This document shows, one piece after another, positions 18,315 to 27,715 of a stretch of 64,000 nucleotides of DNA; position 1 is the stretch's first letter; every line of letters starts with the position of its first letter. The stretch comes from CAMQRS01 sp964370065 (lineage in GTDB: Bacteria > Bacillota_I > Bacilli_A > Erysipelotrichales > Erysipelotrichaceae): assembly GCA_964370065.1 (NCBI GenBank), contig CAYJGK010000006.1, forward strand, positions 1-64,000. The letters run 5' to 3'. Under the pieces are notes generated by a model. That model was not told the origin of the DNA. It was given only the letters and a program-made list of their open reading frames with translations, and searched no databases. Both the position numbers and the translations under genes were made by a program.

Positions 18315-19727
18315 TTATTTGATTTCGATAATTCTCATGGCATTCGTTGCACCAACACCACTTGGGTATCCAGCAACGATAATGATTGATTCACCTGGTT
18401 TGAACCCTGCCGCTTTAGCCACATCTTTAGCCATTTGCGATTCTAACTCTCTTGTGTTCGCTTTTTGAGATAACACTGTGTTAACTCCCCAGTTTACTGC
18501 TAATCCACGCTCTACTTTTTCATCAAAAGTAACGGCAATAATTGGACAGTTTGGTCTATATTTAGAAATTCTTCTTGCACTTGCTCCTGATTCAGTAAAT
18601 ACAACAACACAAGCAACATCAATAGCTAAAGTAGTATCAGCAACTGAAATGGCGATTGCATCATTTACTGTACGGTTTGCATCTTTCATTGATTTTTTAA
18701 GACGTTCTCTATATGGAATCATTTGCTCGTAAGTATCCGCAATTCTTGCCATTGTTGTAACAGCTTCAATTGGGTATAAACCAGCTGCAGATTCTCCAGA
18801 TAACATAGTTGCATCTGTTCCATCTAATACTGCGTTTGCCACATCACTAGCTTCAGCACGAGTTGGTCTTGGGTTTCCTTGCATAGTTTCTAACATATGT
18901 GTAGCTGTAATAACTGGTTTACCCAACTCATTACAACGGTTAATAATTGCTTTTTGATACATTGGTACTAAGTCAAAAGATACATCTACTCCTAAGTCTC
19001 CACGTGCAACCATAATTCCATCTACAACACTTAAGATTTCATCTAAGTTGTCATATCCCTCTTGATTTTCAATTTTCGCAATAATTTGGATATGCTCTTT
19101 TCCTTCTTCTTTTAATATTTTACGTATATCTAAAATATCTTGTTTTCTTCTTGTGAATGAAGCAGCTATAAAATCTACATCATTACGACATCCAAAACGA
19201 ATATCGTTTTCATCTTTTTCAGAAATGAAAGGCATTGTTAATTTAACACCTGGTAAGTTACATCCTTTTTTACTTTTTAATACTCCTGGGTTTTCAATGC
19301 GACAGTCTAACTCACCATCACGTTTTTCCATAATAGTTAATCTAACTTTCCCATCATCAATTAAGATTGTCCCACCTTCAACAACATCGTCGAATATTTC
19401 TGGACATTGAATGTGTAATCTTTCTTTAGTTCCCATGATTTTTTCTCTAACTAAAGTAATCATATCTCCTGCTTCATAAGATTCTGCATCATTAGCAAAT
19501 TCTCCACAGCGAACCTCTGGTCCTTTTGTATCTAATAAGATAGCAATGTTTCTACCAATTTCTTTTGATACAGCACGGATGTTAATAATTCTATTTCCAT
19601 GCTCTTCAAAATCTCCATGAGAGAAGTTTAAACGACATACGTTCATTCCAGCTCCTGCCATTTTTTTAATCATTTCTTGTGATTCTGATACGGGTCCAAT
19701 CGTACAAATAATCTTAGTTCTTTTCAT
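18315..19727 (-). CDS. pyk: Pyruvate kinase
   Basis: This enzyme converts phosphoenolpyruvate and ADP to pyruvate and ATP. The N-terminal RTKIICTIGP, the metal/substrate segment IAKIENQEG and the catalytic-lid signature VMVARGDLGV are present, followed by the allosteric C-domain ending near residue 470. It lacks the extra PEP-utiliser domain of Bacillus Pyk (about 585 residues). The start is ATG 19727 with GGAGG 8 bp upstream; a start 15 bp earlier would consume the RBS. It lies 17 bp after pfkA and forms a glycolytic pair with it. Confidence 0.96.
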   Translation of the reverse strand: MKRTKIICTIGPVSESQEMIKKMAGAGMNVCRLNFSHGDFEEHGNRIINIRAVSKEIGRNIAILLDTKGPEVRCGEFANDAESYEAGDMITLVREKIMGTKERLHIQCPEIFDDVVEGGTILIDDGKVRLTIMEKRDGELDCRIENPGVLKSKKGCNLPGVKLTMPFISEKDENDIRFGCRNDVDFIAASFTRRKQDILDIRKILKEEGKEHIQIIAKIENQEGYDNLDEILSVVDGIMVARGDLGVDVSFDLVPMYQKAIINRCNELGKPVITATHMLETMQGNPRPTRAEASDVANAVLDGTDATMLSGESAAGLYPIEAVTTMARIADTYEQMIPYRERLKKSMKDANRTVNDAIAISVADTTLAIDVACVVVFTESGASARRISKYRPNCPIIAVTFDEKVERGLAVNWGVNTVLSQKANTRELESQMAKDVAKAAGFKPGESIIIVAGYPSGVGATNAMRIIEIK

Positions 19728-19744
19728 TTTTAGTTCCTCCAATT

Positions 19745-20707
19745 TTATACTAATCGATCAAATAAATTCTGTAATTCTTTTCTAGATACTCTTGGAATGT
19801 TTAATGCTTCCTCAATCGGAACACCAACGATTTCTCCTTTTTGAATACCTACACATTGACCACCAACTCCAGCAATCAATAAATCTACTGCTTTTTCACC
19901 CATTCGTGAGGCTAACACACGATCATTAGGTGTAGGTGATCCACCTCTTTGCACATGTCCTAATACTGTAGCTCTCCCTGAGAACCCAGTAAACTGACTA
20001 ACCTTGCGTGCAAATGATTCAACATCAGTAATTTTTTCTGAAATCACAACTATGGCATGTTTCTTCTTTTTCACTGTGTCAAAATCTTTTAATGCATCTA
20101 ATATTTCAATTTCATCAAAACCTGTTTGTGCTGTAACAATTATTTCAGCACCACAAGCTAACCCAGAAAATAATGCTAAATCGCCACAACGATTTCCCAT
20201 TACCTCTACCACCGAACAACGATGATGTGAGTTTGATGTATCACGCAGTTTATCCACTGCTTCCACAACTGTGTTTAATGCTGTATCAAACCCAATTGTT
20301 GCATCTGTGCTCGTAATATCATTATCGATTGTTCCAGGAATTCCTATACAATTAATTCCCATCTCTGTTAATGCTAGTGCACCACGGTAACTTCCATCTC
20401 CACCAATCACAACTACTGCTTCAATACCGAATTTCTCTAGTTGCTCAATGGCTTTTTTTCTTACTTCAATATCTTTAAACTCTGGTAATCGTGCAGAACC
20501 CAAAAACGTTCCTCCACGATCTAAAATATCTGACAAATGATCACGGTTTAATCGCTCAATATCTCCATTAACCATTCCCTTATACCCATTGTAAATACCG
20601 TAGACTTCAATACCCTCTTGCGCTCCTACTTTAGCCACTGCACGAATGGCAGCGTTCATTCCTGGAGCATCTCCTCCAGAGGTTAATACACCGATTTTTT
20701 TAATCAT
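19745..20707 (-). CDS. pfkA: ATP-dependent 6-phosphofructokinase
   Basis: This enzyme phosphorylates fructose 6-phosphate to the 1,6-bisphosphate. The ATP-binding GVLTSGGDAPGMNA and GGDGSYRGA, the catalytic GTIDNDI, and RGGSPTPNDR are all intact. At 320 residues it is the standard PfkA length. ATG 20707 follows GGAGG and is preferred over an upstream in-frame start. It lies 67 bp downstream of dnaI without an obvious terminator between them, so it may be transcribed from polA onward or from a weak internal promoter that I cannot identify. Confidence 0.97.
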   Translation of the reverse strand: MIKKIGVLTSGGDAPGMNAAIRAVAKVGAQEGIEVYGIYNGYKGMVNGDIERLNRDHLSDILDRGGTFLGSARLPEFKDIEVRKKAIEQLEKFGIEAVVVIGGDGSYRGALALTEMGINCIGIPGTIDNDITSTDATIGFDTALNTVVEAVDKLRDTSNSHHRCSVVEVMGNRCGDLALFSGLACGAEIIVTAQTGFDEIEILDALKDFDTVKKKKHAIVVISEKITDVESFARKVSQFTGFSGRATVLGHVQRGGSPTPNDRVLASRMGEKAVDLLIAGVGGQCVGIQKGEIVGVPIEEALNIPRVSRKELQNLFDRLV

Positions 20708-20774
20708 ATAGTGTCCTCCAATAATACTGTAACATATTAACACTTTTTAAATGTAAATACTATACCTTTTTTCT

Positions 20775-21689
20775 TTATTTTATGCGTCTATTTCCACAAT
20801 TTAACACTTTTTCATTTGATAGTGCTTTCATTCTTTCTACTAGACGAATTGCCCCTACATCCACGTTATTACTTCTTTCAGAAGTTGTATAATATAACTC
20901 TAAATTACTCATTGAATAGTTACTAGTAAAGAATGTTAAACGATTATTTTCCATTCTTTCATCTAATATAGACATTAACACCTCATCTCGACTCCATGCA
21001 CTAACCTTCTCAGTGGCAATATCATCTAATACAATAACATCTGCTTTACGCAAAGCAGTAATTAATTTCTTGTATTCTAGCGCATCATACATATTGCTTT
21101 TTAATGTATCAAAATATTTAGCAACATTTACAAATGCACAACGATAGCCTGCTAAAGCAAATTGATTAATAATACAACAAGATAAATAGGTTTTTCCACT
21201 TCCTGGCTGTCCACATAAATAAAACCCTTTAGTGAATCCATTTTTGAAACCTTCCATTGTTTCGGCAATCAACTTAAAATATTGTGCAGATTCTTGTGTT
21301 AAGTCTAAATCCATTAATCGCAATCTAAGTTGTGCATCACTCATATCACATAATAAAAATTTTTGTTTGTGCTTTAGTGCTCTTGCTTTTTCCTTTTCAT
21401 ATAGACAAGGCGTACTCCGTGTATCCAATACCCCATCATAATACAAATGTAATGCATGGCCTTTTACGGGTTGATTACAGTTTTGTAGCCCTGTACATTG
21501 CGCGCATTTTTCTTTGATTTGAACATACTCCTTAATACGATAGACTTGTTCTTCAAACACTGAATAAGGTACATTTTCTTCTTGCATAAATTGTCTAACG
21601 AAAACATTATCTTTTAAATTTTGAATTTCTTCTTGTTTAGCTCTTAAGCACTCTTCTGATAAAGTATAACTAAATTTAACTTGTTTCAT
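20775..21689 (-). CDS. dnaI: Primosomal protein DnaI, helicase loader
   Basis: This AAA+ ATPase loads the replicative helicase with DnaB/DnaD in Firmicutes. An N-terminal zinc-binding region (CAQCTGLQNCNQP, near residue 60) is followed by the Walker A GQPGSGKTYLS near residue 162 and the Walker B DVIVLDDIATE. At 304 residues it matches Bacillus DnaI. It overlaps the end of dnaB by 14 nt, the usual dnaB-dnaI pairing. Confidence 0.93.
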   Translation of the reverse strand: MKQVKFSYTLSEECLRAKQEEIQNLKDNVFVRQFMQEENVPYSVFEEQVYRIKEYVQIKEKCAQCTGLQNCNQPVKGHALHLYYDGVLDTRSTPCLYEKEKARALKHKQKFLLCDMSDAQLRLRLMDLDLTQESAQYFKLIAETMEGFKNGFTKGFYLCGQPGSGKTYLSCCIINQFALAGYRCAFVNVAKYFDTLKSNMYDALEYKKLITALRKADVIVLDDIATEKVSAWSRDEVLMSILDERMENNRLTFFTSNYSMSNLELYYTTSERSNNVDVGAIRLVERMKALSNEKVLNCGNRRIK

Positions 21690-22869
21690 CCATTTCCCCT
21701 TTCAGTTGTTTTAATTGATCCATCAATTGTAATGTTTCATCCATGTCTACAACTTCTTGTTCTTGTGTCTCCCAAGTTTGAACAATTGTTTTTTGCTTAG
21801 ATTGACCTTTTTTTACTTTTGTATTCAACTCAATTCCCATTTGTTGAAGTGCGCCTTCTAAATGATCAATCTGCAACCTTGTCCAACTAGCAGCCATTCT
21901 TTCCACACTTGTTCCTATGATTCTTTCCTGGTTCATTTTCATACAAGTGTCTAATAAAACATTTGCGACTTCTGGTTGTAAATGATATTCTTCCATTAAT
22001 TTATTTACTAACTTTAAATCAGCAAATGATAATCTTACTCCATTTTGTTTATATTCTAAAAAACGTCGAGTTGGTAATAAGTAAGGATTTTCAACATTCG
22101 ATGTGTATTTAGCAGTAGTTTTCGCACATTGTTGACGTAACATTTCTAAATCTAAGCAAGATAAATCATAATCCCATGCTTTCACTAATTGTTTGCGCAT
22201 CATACTTTCATTAATTCCATAAATAGTCGCAATTTCAGCAATACTTCTTAGTAATTTAGGTGTGCGTTGTTCATGAGGTAACACAACTTCTCCTAAATCA
22301 GCTAGAAATTTTTTCTCATCAAAAATAACATGTAAGTAGTCATAATTATTTTCGATTAAATGTTTCTGATTTCTCTTAAATTCATTTTCATCTTGTTCTT
22401 CCCATTCATTTTTTAATAAGTTAGTCATATTTTGACTCACTTCCACATAGTTTTTTTTACTATGTTTTTGAACAGATTGTCGATAAAATGATAATGTATC
22501 ACTTCCTAGTTTTTTTTGAAATAATCTTCCAAATACTTCATGAGATAAAAATAGATGCGGCTTTAATGGTAATCCTAATTCATACAAGTATGTTTTAGTC
22601 GTTTCATTGTAATAGCTTCTAATCAATTGGTATTGCTCACAAATTGTTCTTGCATGTTGAATAGCTTCCATACTTATATTTAATGTACGTTGTATTAGTG
22701 TATGATTCTTTATAGGCAATCCATATTGCTTAATAGCCACTAGAGTAACATAAAATTCATACGCATGGGAATGCATCAATGGCTTATACAATAAGGCTAG
22801 AGTTGTGTAATCAGATGGGGTAATCTCGTTATTCATATTTAATACTAATAAATCATTCTTTTTCAACAT
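21676..22869 (-). CDS. dnaB: Replication initiation and membrane attachment protein DnaB (primosome)
   Basis: This is the Firmicute primosome protein and not the E. coli helicase; it acts with DnaD and DnaI in helicase loading at oriC and restart sites. The 397-residue protein has an N-terminal winged-helix-like part (ITPSDYTTLALLYKPLMHSHAYEFY is typical; only part is quoted here) and a C-terminal DnaB_2/DnaD-like helical domain near residues 200-350. Recognition rests on pattern and on the coaE-dnaB-dnaI context. ATG 22869 is preferred over GTG 22872; the gene overlaps coaE by 17 nt. No nrdR gene separates it from coaE. Confidence 0.85.
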   Translation of the reverse strand: MLKKNDLLVLNMNNEITPSDYTTLALLYKPLMHSHAYEFYVTLVAIKQYGLPIKNHTLIQRTLNISMEAIQHARTICEQYQLIRSYYNETTKTYLYELGLPLKPHLFLSHEVFGRLFQKKLGSDTLSFYRQSVQKHSKKNYVEVSQNMTNLLKNEWEEQDENEFKRNQKHLIENNYDYLHVIFDEKKFLADLGEVVLPHEQRTPKLLRSIAEIATIYGINESMMRKQLVKAWDYDLSCLDLEMLRQQCAKTTAKYTSNVENPYLLPTRRFLEYKQNGVRLSFADLKLVNKLMEEYHLQPEVANVLLDTCMKMNQERIIGTSVERMAASWTRLQIDHLEGALQQMGIELNTKVKKGQSKQKTIVQTWETQEQEVVDMDETLQLMDQLKQLKGEMDETS

Positions 22870-23401
22870 CACATTGCATCCTTTCCTGTATTTGTTTGAC
22901 TACATCATCTGCTTGCTCATTATAAATGACAAAATCAGCCATTTTTACTTTTTCTTCAATAGTCATTTGCTGTTTCAATATTTTATTCACTTTCACTTCA
23001 TTCATATTTCGTTTTTTTAATAATCTTTCTTTTGCACACTTTTCACTAGCATACACAACCCATATTTCATCAAAATATACATCCCATCCTTTTTCATAAA
23101 GTAATGGTACCTCTACAAAAACGAGTTCATGTCCTTGCATATCATTCAACATTTTTTCAATTAATTTAGGGTATAACATTTCTTCTAACTGTATTCTTTT
23201 TGTAACGTCATTAAAAATTAAAGTGGCTAGTGCATCCTTATCTTGTACGCCAAATGATTGATAAATTTCATCCTGCATTTGATTACGTACTTCTTTAGCA
23301 ATCTCATCACAGTCTAAGCAGAAAAAACCACATTGCTGTAGTTTTTTTCTAACATATGATTTCCCTGTACCCATCGTACCTGTTATTGCTATTTTTGTCA
23401 T
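22853..23401 (-). CDS. coaE: Dephospho-CoA kinase
   Basis: This enzyme phosphorylates the ribose of dephospho-CoA, the last step of coenzyme A synthesis. The Walker A GTMGTGKS is at residues 7-14, and the lid-region VPLLYEKGWD and VYASEKCAKERLLKR-like segment are typical. At 182 residues it is slightly short (usually about 200). The true start is ATG 23401, overlapping the mutM stop by one base (TAATG); the longer frame from 23479 runs inside mutM and is spurious. Confidence 0.93.
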   Translation of the reverse strand: MTKIAITGTMGTGKSYVRKKLQQCGFFCLDCDEIAKEVRNQMQDEIYQSFGVQDKDALATLIFNDVTKRIQLEEMLYPKLIEKMLNDMQGHELVFVEVPLLYEKGWDVYFDEIWVVYASEKCAKERLLKKRNMNEVKVNKILKQQMTIEEKVKMADFVIYNEQADDVVKQIQERMQCDVEKE

Positions 23402-24228
23402 TATTTCCTCTTTTGACAAGTAGGACAATAATATGTCCCTCGCCCATGATGTTTTACCTTTTCTATAATAGTACCACATTTTTTACACGCTTGCCCAACT
23501 TGTTGATGTACCTTTAATTGCAATTGAAAACGTCCATCTACTTTTAATTGTGAAGTATAAGAACGAATCGTTGTCCCTCCTGCTTTAATGGCTCCACTTA
23601 AAATTCTTCTGGTTTCAAAGATAATGTTCGCTAACTCTTTATTTTTAAGTTTTTGCACATTCATACTTGGGTGAAAGCGACAAGCAAAACAAATCTCATC
23701 TGCATATATGTTCCCAATTCCAGCAATATATCTTTGATCTAATAAAAATTGTTTAATACTTACATTTTTATTATGTATGCATTGCTTTAAATAAGCAGTG
23801 GTTATTCGCTCATCAAAAGCATCATATCCTACATTTTTAAATACATCTAATTGCGCATAATGTATAGTTTTATCATATAAATACATACGTCCAAATTTAC
23901 GAGTGTCGTGATAACGTAACTGTTTATCTTTTAGTGCAAAAATGACATGTATGTGTTTCTCTATCAAATCATTTTGATCTTGTATATAAAACTTTCCTTC
24001 CATACGCATATGCGCAATTAAATAGTAATCTTGTAATTCGAAAATCATATATTTTCCAATTCGGTGATAAGCAATCATTTGTTGATTACTTAAAGCTAGC
24101 TCAAAAGGAATAGTTGTGTGATTAATAATCATTTTGGGATACCGTACTTTCACTGTTTCAATTGTAAATAGTTGAAGTCGATTTTCTAATGTTTTAACTA
24201 CGGTCTCTACTTCTGGTAATTCTGGCAT
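23401..24228 (-). CDS. mutM: Formamidopyrimidine-DNA glycosylase
   Basis: This base-excision enzyme removes 8-oxoguanine and FaPy lesions. The N-terminal PELPEVETV with catalytic Pro2/Glu3 after Met removal is intact. The H2TH region includes YIAGIGNIYADEI, and a C-terminal zinc finger has four Cys (CKKCG and CPTC). At 275 residues it is the expected length. It follows polA with a TAATG overlap, the same repair-gene order found in many Bacilli. Confidence 0.96.
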   Translation of the reverse strand: MPELPEVETVVKTLENRLQLFTIETVKVRYPKMIINHTTIPFELALSNQQMIAYHRIGKYMIFELQDYYLIAHMRMEGKFYIQDQNDLIEKHIHVIFALKDKQLRYHDTRKFGRMYLYDKTIHYAQLDVFKNVGYDAFDERITTAYLKQCIHNKNVSIKQFLLDQRYIAGIGNIYADEICFACRFHPSMNVQKLKNKELANIIFETRRILSGAIKAGGTTIRSYTSQLKVDGRFQLQLKVHQQVGQACKKCGTIIEKVKHHGRGTYYCPTCQKRK

Positions 24229-26813
24229 TATTTCACCTCGTAATAATTTTTTCCAAACCCTGCATCCACTAATAATGGAACTTGCATAGTATATGCATGT
24301 TTCATAGCATCTTCAACAAGTTTTTGCATCAATGCTTGCTCACCATCTACTACGTCAAAAACTAATTCATCATGAATTTGTAAAATTAAACTAGATTGTA
24401 TTTGTTGTTCTTGCATTGCTTTGAATACGTGAATCATAGCTATTTTAATTAAATCTGCAGCACTTCCTTGAATCGGCGCATTCATGGCTGCACGTTTTCC
24501 AAACTCCCTTACCATATAATTTTTATCATTGATTTCAGGGATGTAACGTCGCCGATTAAACATTGTTTTCACATATCCTTCTGCTTTGGCAAAATTAATT
24601 GTCTCTTCCATAAAGGCATGAATTCTAGGGTATGAGGCAAAGTATCGTTCCATAAATTCTTTTGCATCATTTCTACTAATTCCTAACTCTTCACTTAATC
24701 CAAATTCACTTTGTCCATATACAATACCAAAGTTAACAACTTTTGCTTGTCTACGCTTCGCACTATCTACTTCTTCTTCACGACAACCAAAAATCTCCAT
24801 CGCAGTTTTTGTATGAATGTCTAAACCGTGTGAGAATGCATCAATCATTTTTTCTTCGTTCGCCATATGCGCTAACACTCGCAATTCGATTTGCGAATAA
24901 TCAACCGTAAATAAGACACGATTCTCACTTGCTACAAAGGCACGTCTTACTTGTTTAGCATCCTCATCTTTTACACTTAAGTTTTGTAAGTTTGGTTCAC
25001 TTGATGACAATCTACCTGTTTGTGTCAAACATTGGTTAAATTGAGTATGAATTTTTCCATCCATTAATATGTGTTTTTTTAACCCTTCTGTATAGGTTGA
25101 ATATATTTTTTGATATTTTCGATATTGAATTAATAGCGTTGCAATTGGATGAATAGTAACAAGTTTTTCTAGTACATCAATTGCTGTACTTCTTTTTTTG
25201 TTCGCTTTTAATCCTAAGTCATCAAATAATACCTCTCCTAATTGTTTAGGTGAATTCACATTAAACTCTTTTCCAGCTAAAGCAAATATCTCCTTTTCTA
25301 ATTGATTTAGTTTCGCTATAGTTATTTCGCCAATTTCATCTAATACATCATTACTTGTTGTAATCCCTTGCTTTTCCATAGTAAATAAAATATAAGCTAT
25401 TTTCATTTCTACTTCTTGATAAATATATTCTAATTCTTTTTCTACAATTTGTTTCATCACCTTATCTTTACATGTATAAAACATTTGAATTTGTTGATTT
25501 AAATATTGCAACTTCTCTATCTCATCAATAATAATTGGTTTCCCTGGCTTTCCATAAATATCTTGTTTTTTCTTAGCTTCGTAATATCCAAATGCATCTA
25601 CAAACTTATCATAATTAGTTATGCTTTGGTCGTTAATAAAACTAGCAATCATTAAATCATTTTCTACACCATGAATTGCAAAACCATAACGATCCAATAA
25701 ATGATACATCATTTTCACATCATATGTCCATTTTGATATTGAGCTTGTTAAATAGCTTTGTAAAGCATCATCATTCATCATCTGTGTTAATGAGAAATAA
25801 TATACATTCTCACTGTTTTGTATCACTATCCCATATAAAGTTGCTTGATGAAAGCTTTCATTATCATAATCTAATTGTATAAACATTTGCTCTTCTACTG
25901 CTATTTCATCAAAACTAGAAACTTTTGTGAATGCCTTTAATTTTTCTTCTTTTTTATCTTCTTTAACAATTAAAGAATTCATTTCATATTTACGATAGAA
26001 CTGGTTTCTAGTATCAAAATTAATTTGATTTTTGAAGTTTTCTAGATTAAATGAAAAGGCACAATCAACTTTTATAGTTGCTAATTGTTTCGATAAAAAC
26101 GCAATTTCTTTATCTTCTATTAATTTTTCTTTTTGTTTTCCTTTCAACTGATCAATATTTTCATACACACCTTCTAATGTTTGGTAGGCATGCAATAACT
26201 TAGTAGCTGTCTTATCACCAATTCCTCGAACACCAGGAATATTATCAGCGCTATCTCCACTCAATGCCTTCATATCAATAATTTGCGTAGGACTGATTTC
26301 CATATCTTCCATTAAAGCATTAGCATCCATTAGTTTCATTTCTGTAATTCCTTTTTTCATTAACAAAACATTTGTTGTATCATCTATTAGCTGCAGCAAA
26401 TCTTTATCACTACTTAATATATGAATAAAATCATTTGGATATTGTTTGGCAATGCTTCCAATAATATCATCGGCTTCTAGTCCTTCTTCTTCATATTGAA
26501 AAATAGGATAGGAATCCAAAAATTCTCTCACGATTGGAAACTGCACTTTCAACTCTGGGTCCACTTCTTTTCTAGTTCCTTTGTATTCTGTAAAACTCTC
26601 ATGTCTAAAAGTAGGTTTACCTGTATCCCAAGCAACCATTACATAAGTTGGTTCTAATAAGGCAATAGCCTTATTAATCATATTAGCAAACCCAAAAATA
26701 GCATTCGTTGGTATGCCTTGTGAAGTGCTCATAAAATTACCACGATATGCTGTTGCATGATACGCTCTAAATAGTAAAGAGTTACCATCAATTAATAGGA
26801 TATTATTTTTCAT
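24228..26813 (-). CDS. polA: DNA polymerase I
   Basis: This enzyme removes RNA primers and fills gaps. The N-terminal 5'-3' exonuclease (IDGNSLLFRAYHA, GVRGIGDKTATKLL) is complete, as is the C-terminal family A polymerase (DYSQIELRVLAH, AKVVNFGIVYG, QIHDELVFD). The middle 3'-5' exonuclease-like domain lacks the DxE metal motif (QLDYDNESF at that place), so proofreading is probably absent, as in Bacillus. The length is 861 residues. It is the first gene of the polA-mutM-coaE-dnaB-dnaI unit, with RBS GGAGG. Confidence 0.96.
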   Translation of the reverse strand: MKNNILLIDGNSLLFRAYHATAYRGNFMSTSQGIPTNAIFGFANMINKAIALLEPTYVMVAWDTGKPTFRHESFTEYKGTRKEVDPELKVQFPIVREFLDSYPIFQYEEEGLEADDIIGSIAKQYPNDFIHILSSDKDLLQLIDDTTNVLLMKKGITEMKLMDANALMEDMEISPTQIIDMKALSGDSADNIPGVRGIGDKTATKLLHAYQTLEGVYENIDQLKGKQKEKLIEDKEIAFLSKQLATIKVDCAFSFNLENFKNQINFDTRNQFYRKYEMNSLIVKEDKKEEKLKAFTKVSSFDEIAVEEQMFIQLDYDNESFHQATLYGIVIQNSENVYYFSLTQMMNDDALQSYLTSSISKWTYDVKMMYHLLDRYGFAIHGVENDLMIASFINDQSITNYDKFVDAFGYYEAKKKQDIYGKPGKPIIIDEIEKLQYLNQQIQMFYTCKDKVMKQIVEKELEYIYQEVEMKIAYILFTMEKQGITTSNDVLDEIGEITIAKLNQLEKEIFALAGKEFNVNSPKQLGEVLFDDLGLKANKKRSTAIDVLEKLVTIHPIATLLIQYRKYQKIYSTYTEGLKKHILMDGKIHTQFNQCLTQTGRLSSSEPNLQNLSVKDEDAKQVRRAFVASENRVLFTVDYSQIELRVLAHMANEEKMIDAFSHGLDIHTKTAMEIFGCREEEVDSAKRRQAKVVNFGIVYGQSEFGLSEELGISRNDAKEFMERYFASYPRIHAFMEETINFAKAEGYVKTMFNRRRYIPEINDKNYMVREFGKRAAMNAPIQGSAADLIKIAMIHVFKAMQEQQIQSSLILQIHDELVFDVVDGEQALMQKLVEDAMKHAYTMQVPLLVDAGFGKNYYEVK

Positions 26814-26835
26814 ATACTATACCTCCGCTTTATCT

Positions 26836-26844
26836 ATTTTACCA
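26836..26844 (-). promoter_or_regulatory. Extended -10 promoter of polA
   Basis: TGGTAAAAT lies 22 bp before the polA start codon, giving a leader of about 15 nt. The -35 region (TAATTT) is weak. The rest of the spacer up to 27040 shows nothing I can name. Confidence 0.5.
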
Positions 26845-27039
26845 CAAACTATGCATTAAATTATGGTTTTTGATTCACTTCTCGTTTTTTATAATTTTTT
26901 TTACTATCACTCGATATGTACTCCAATATAAGCTTATGTTTTTTCTACTAATTATATAACTAACTTTCTTCCCAGTACCAGTATATATATGACATTATTA
27001 TTTGCTATGCCAAGCACAGATAAACTTGCTTTTCAGACT

Positions 27040-27064
27040 AAAAAAAGAGAGCTAATTGCTCTCT
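27040..27064 (-). terminator. Rho-independent terminator overlapping the trmK stop
   Basis: AGAGAGC and GCTCTCT form the stem, followed by T6. The trmK TAG stop lies in the loop, so the last codons encode the 5' arm. Confidence 0.85.
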
Positions 27065-27714
27065 AGTTCAGTTTGTATCATTTCTAATTGTTGTTTAAAC
27101 ATGGCGTATCGTTCATTATCTTTTTTTAATTCTTTTAAAATGAAACATAGCTTATTTTCTTGAAACCGTAAAGAATCGTAATAGCATTCATCTTTTACCA
27201 TTTGGTATCCTAAATAGAGTTGTTGTTCACTCAATTTTGTTTGTTGCGTTGTATCTACTTTAATCATTTGATAGTAATGTGATTCATCATAAATTGTTTT
27301 CTCTTTTATAATGGCAAATTCATGAAGTTGTAACCAACTTCTTAATTTAGGTACATCCCGATTCGATTGAATAATCAACGTCTTTCCTTGTAATTTATCA
27401 AAATCGTTTTCTAGTATTTTTTTGATTGTTTCAAAACCCATACCAGCAATGACAATCACTTGTACATCGTTTTCAATTTTATGTAATCCATCACTTAAAA
27501 CCGTAGTAATATAATTTTGTAATTGATGTGCTTCAATATTTTTTTTAGCTTGTAGTAATGGCCCTTCCTTTACATCACACGCATATGCTTTAGAGACTAT
27601 TTTTTCCTTCACTAAATAACAACATAGTTGTGCATGATCACAACCGATATCAGCTACAACACTACCTTTATCAACAAGTTCACATAAACTTAATAATCGT
27701 TTACTAATCTTCAT
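27052..27714 (-). CDS. trmK: tRNA (adenine(22)-N(1))-methyltransferase
   Basis: This SAM-dependent Rossmann methyltransferase modifies A22 of tRNA. The SAM-binding VVADIGCDHAQLCCYL (near residue 18), the GMGFETI segment and the 220-residue size fit the TrmK family. It follows rpoD by one base, the usual place in Firmicutes. The Nif3-like gene that often follows is absent; a terminator takes its place. Confidence 0.9.
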   Translation of the reverse strand: MKISKRLLSLCELVDKGSVVADIGCDHAQLCCYLVKEKIVSKAYACDVKEGPLLQAKKNIEAHQLQNYITTVLSDGLHKIENDVQVIVIAGMGFETIKKILENDFDKLQGKTLIIQSNRDVPKLRSWLQLHEFAIIKEKTIYDESHYYQMIKVDTTQQTKLSEQQLYLGYQMVKDECYYDSLRFQENKLCFILKELKKDNERYAMFKQQLEMIQTELESN

Positions 27715-27715
27715 A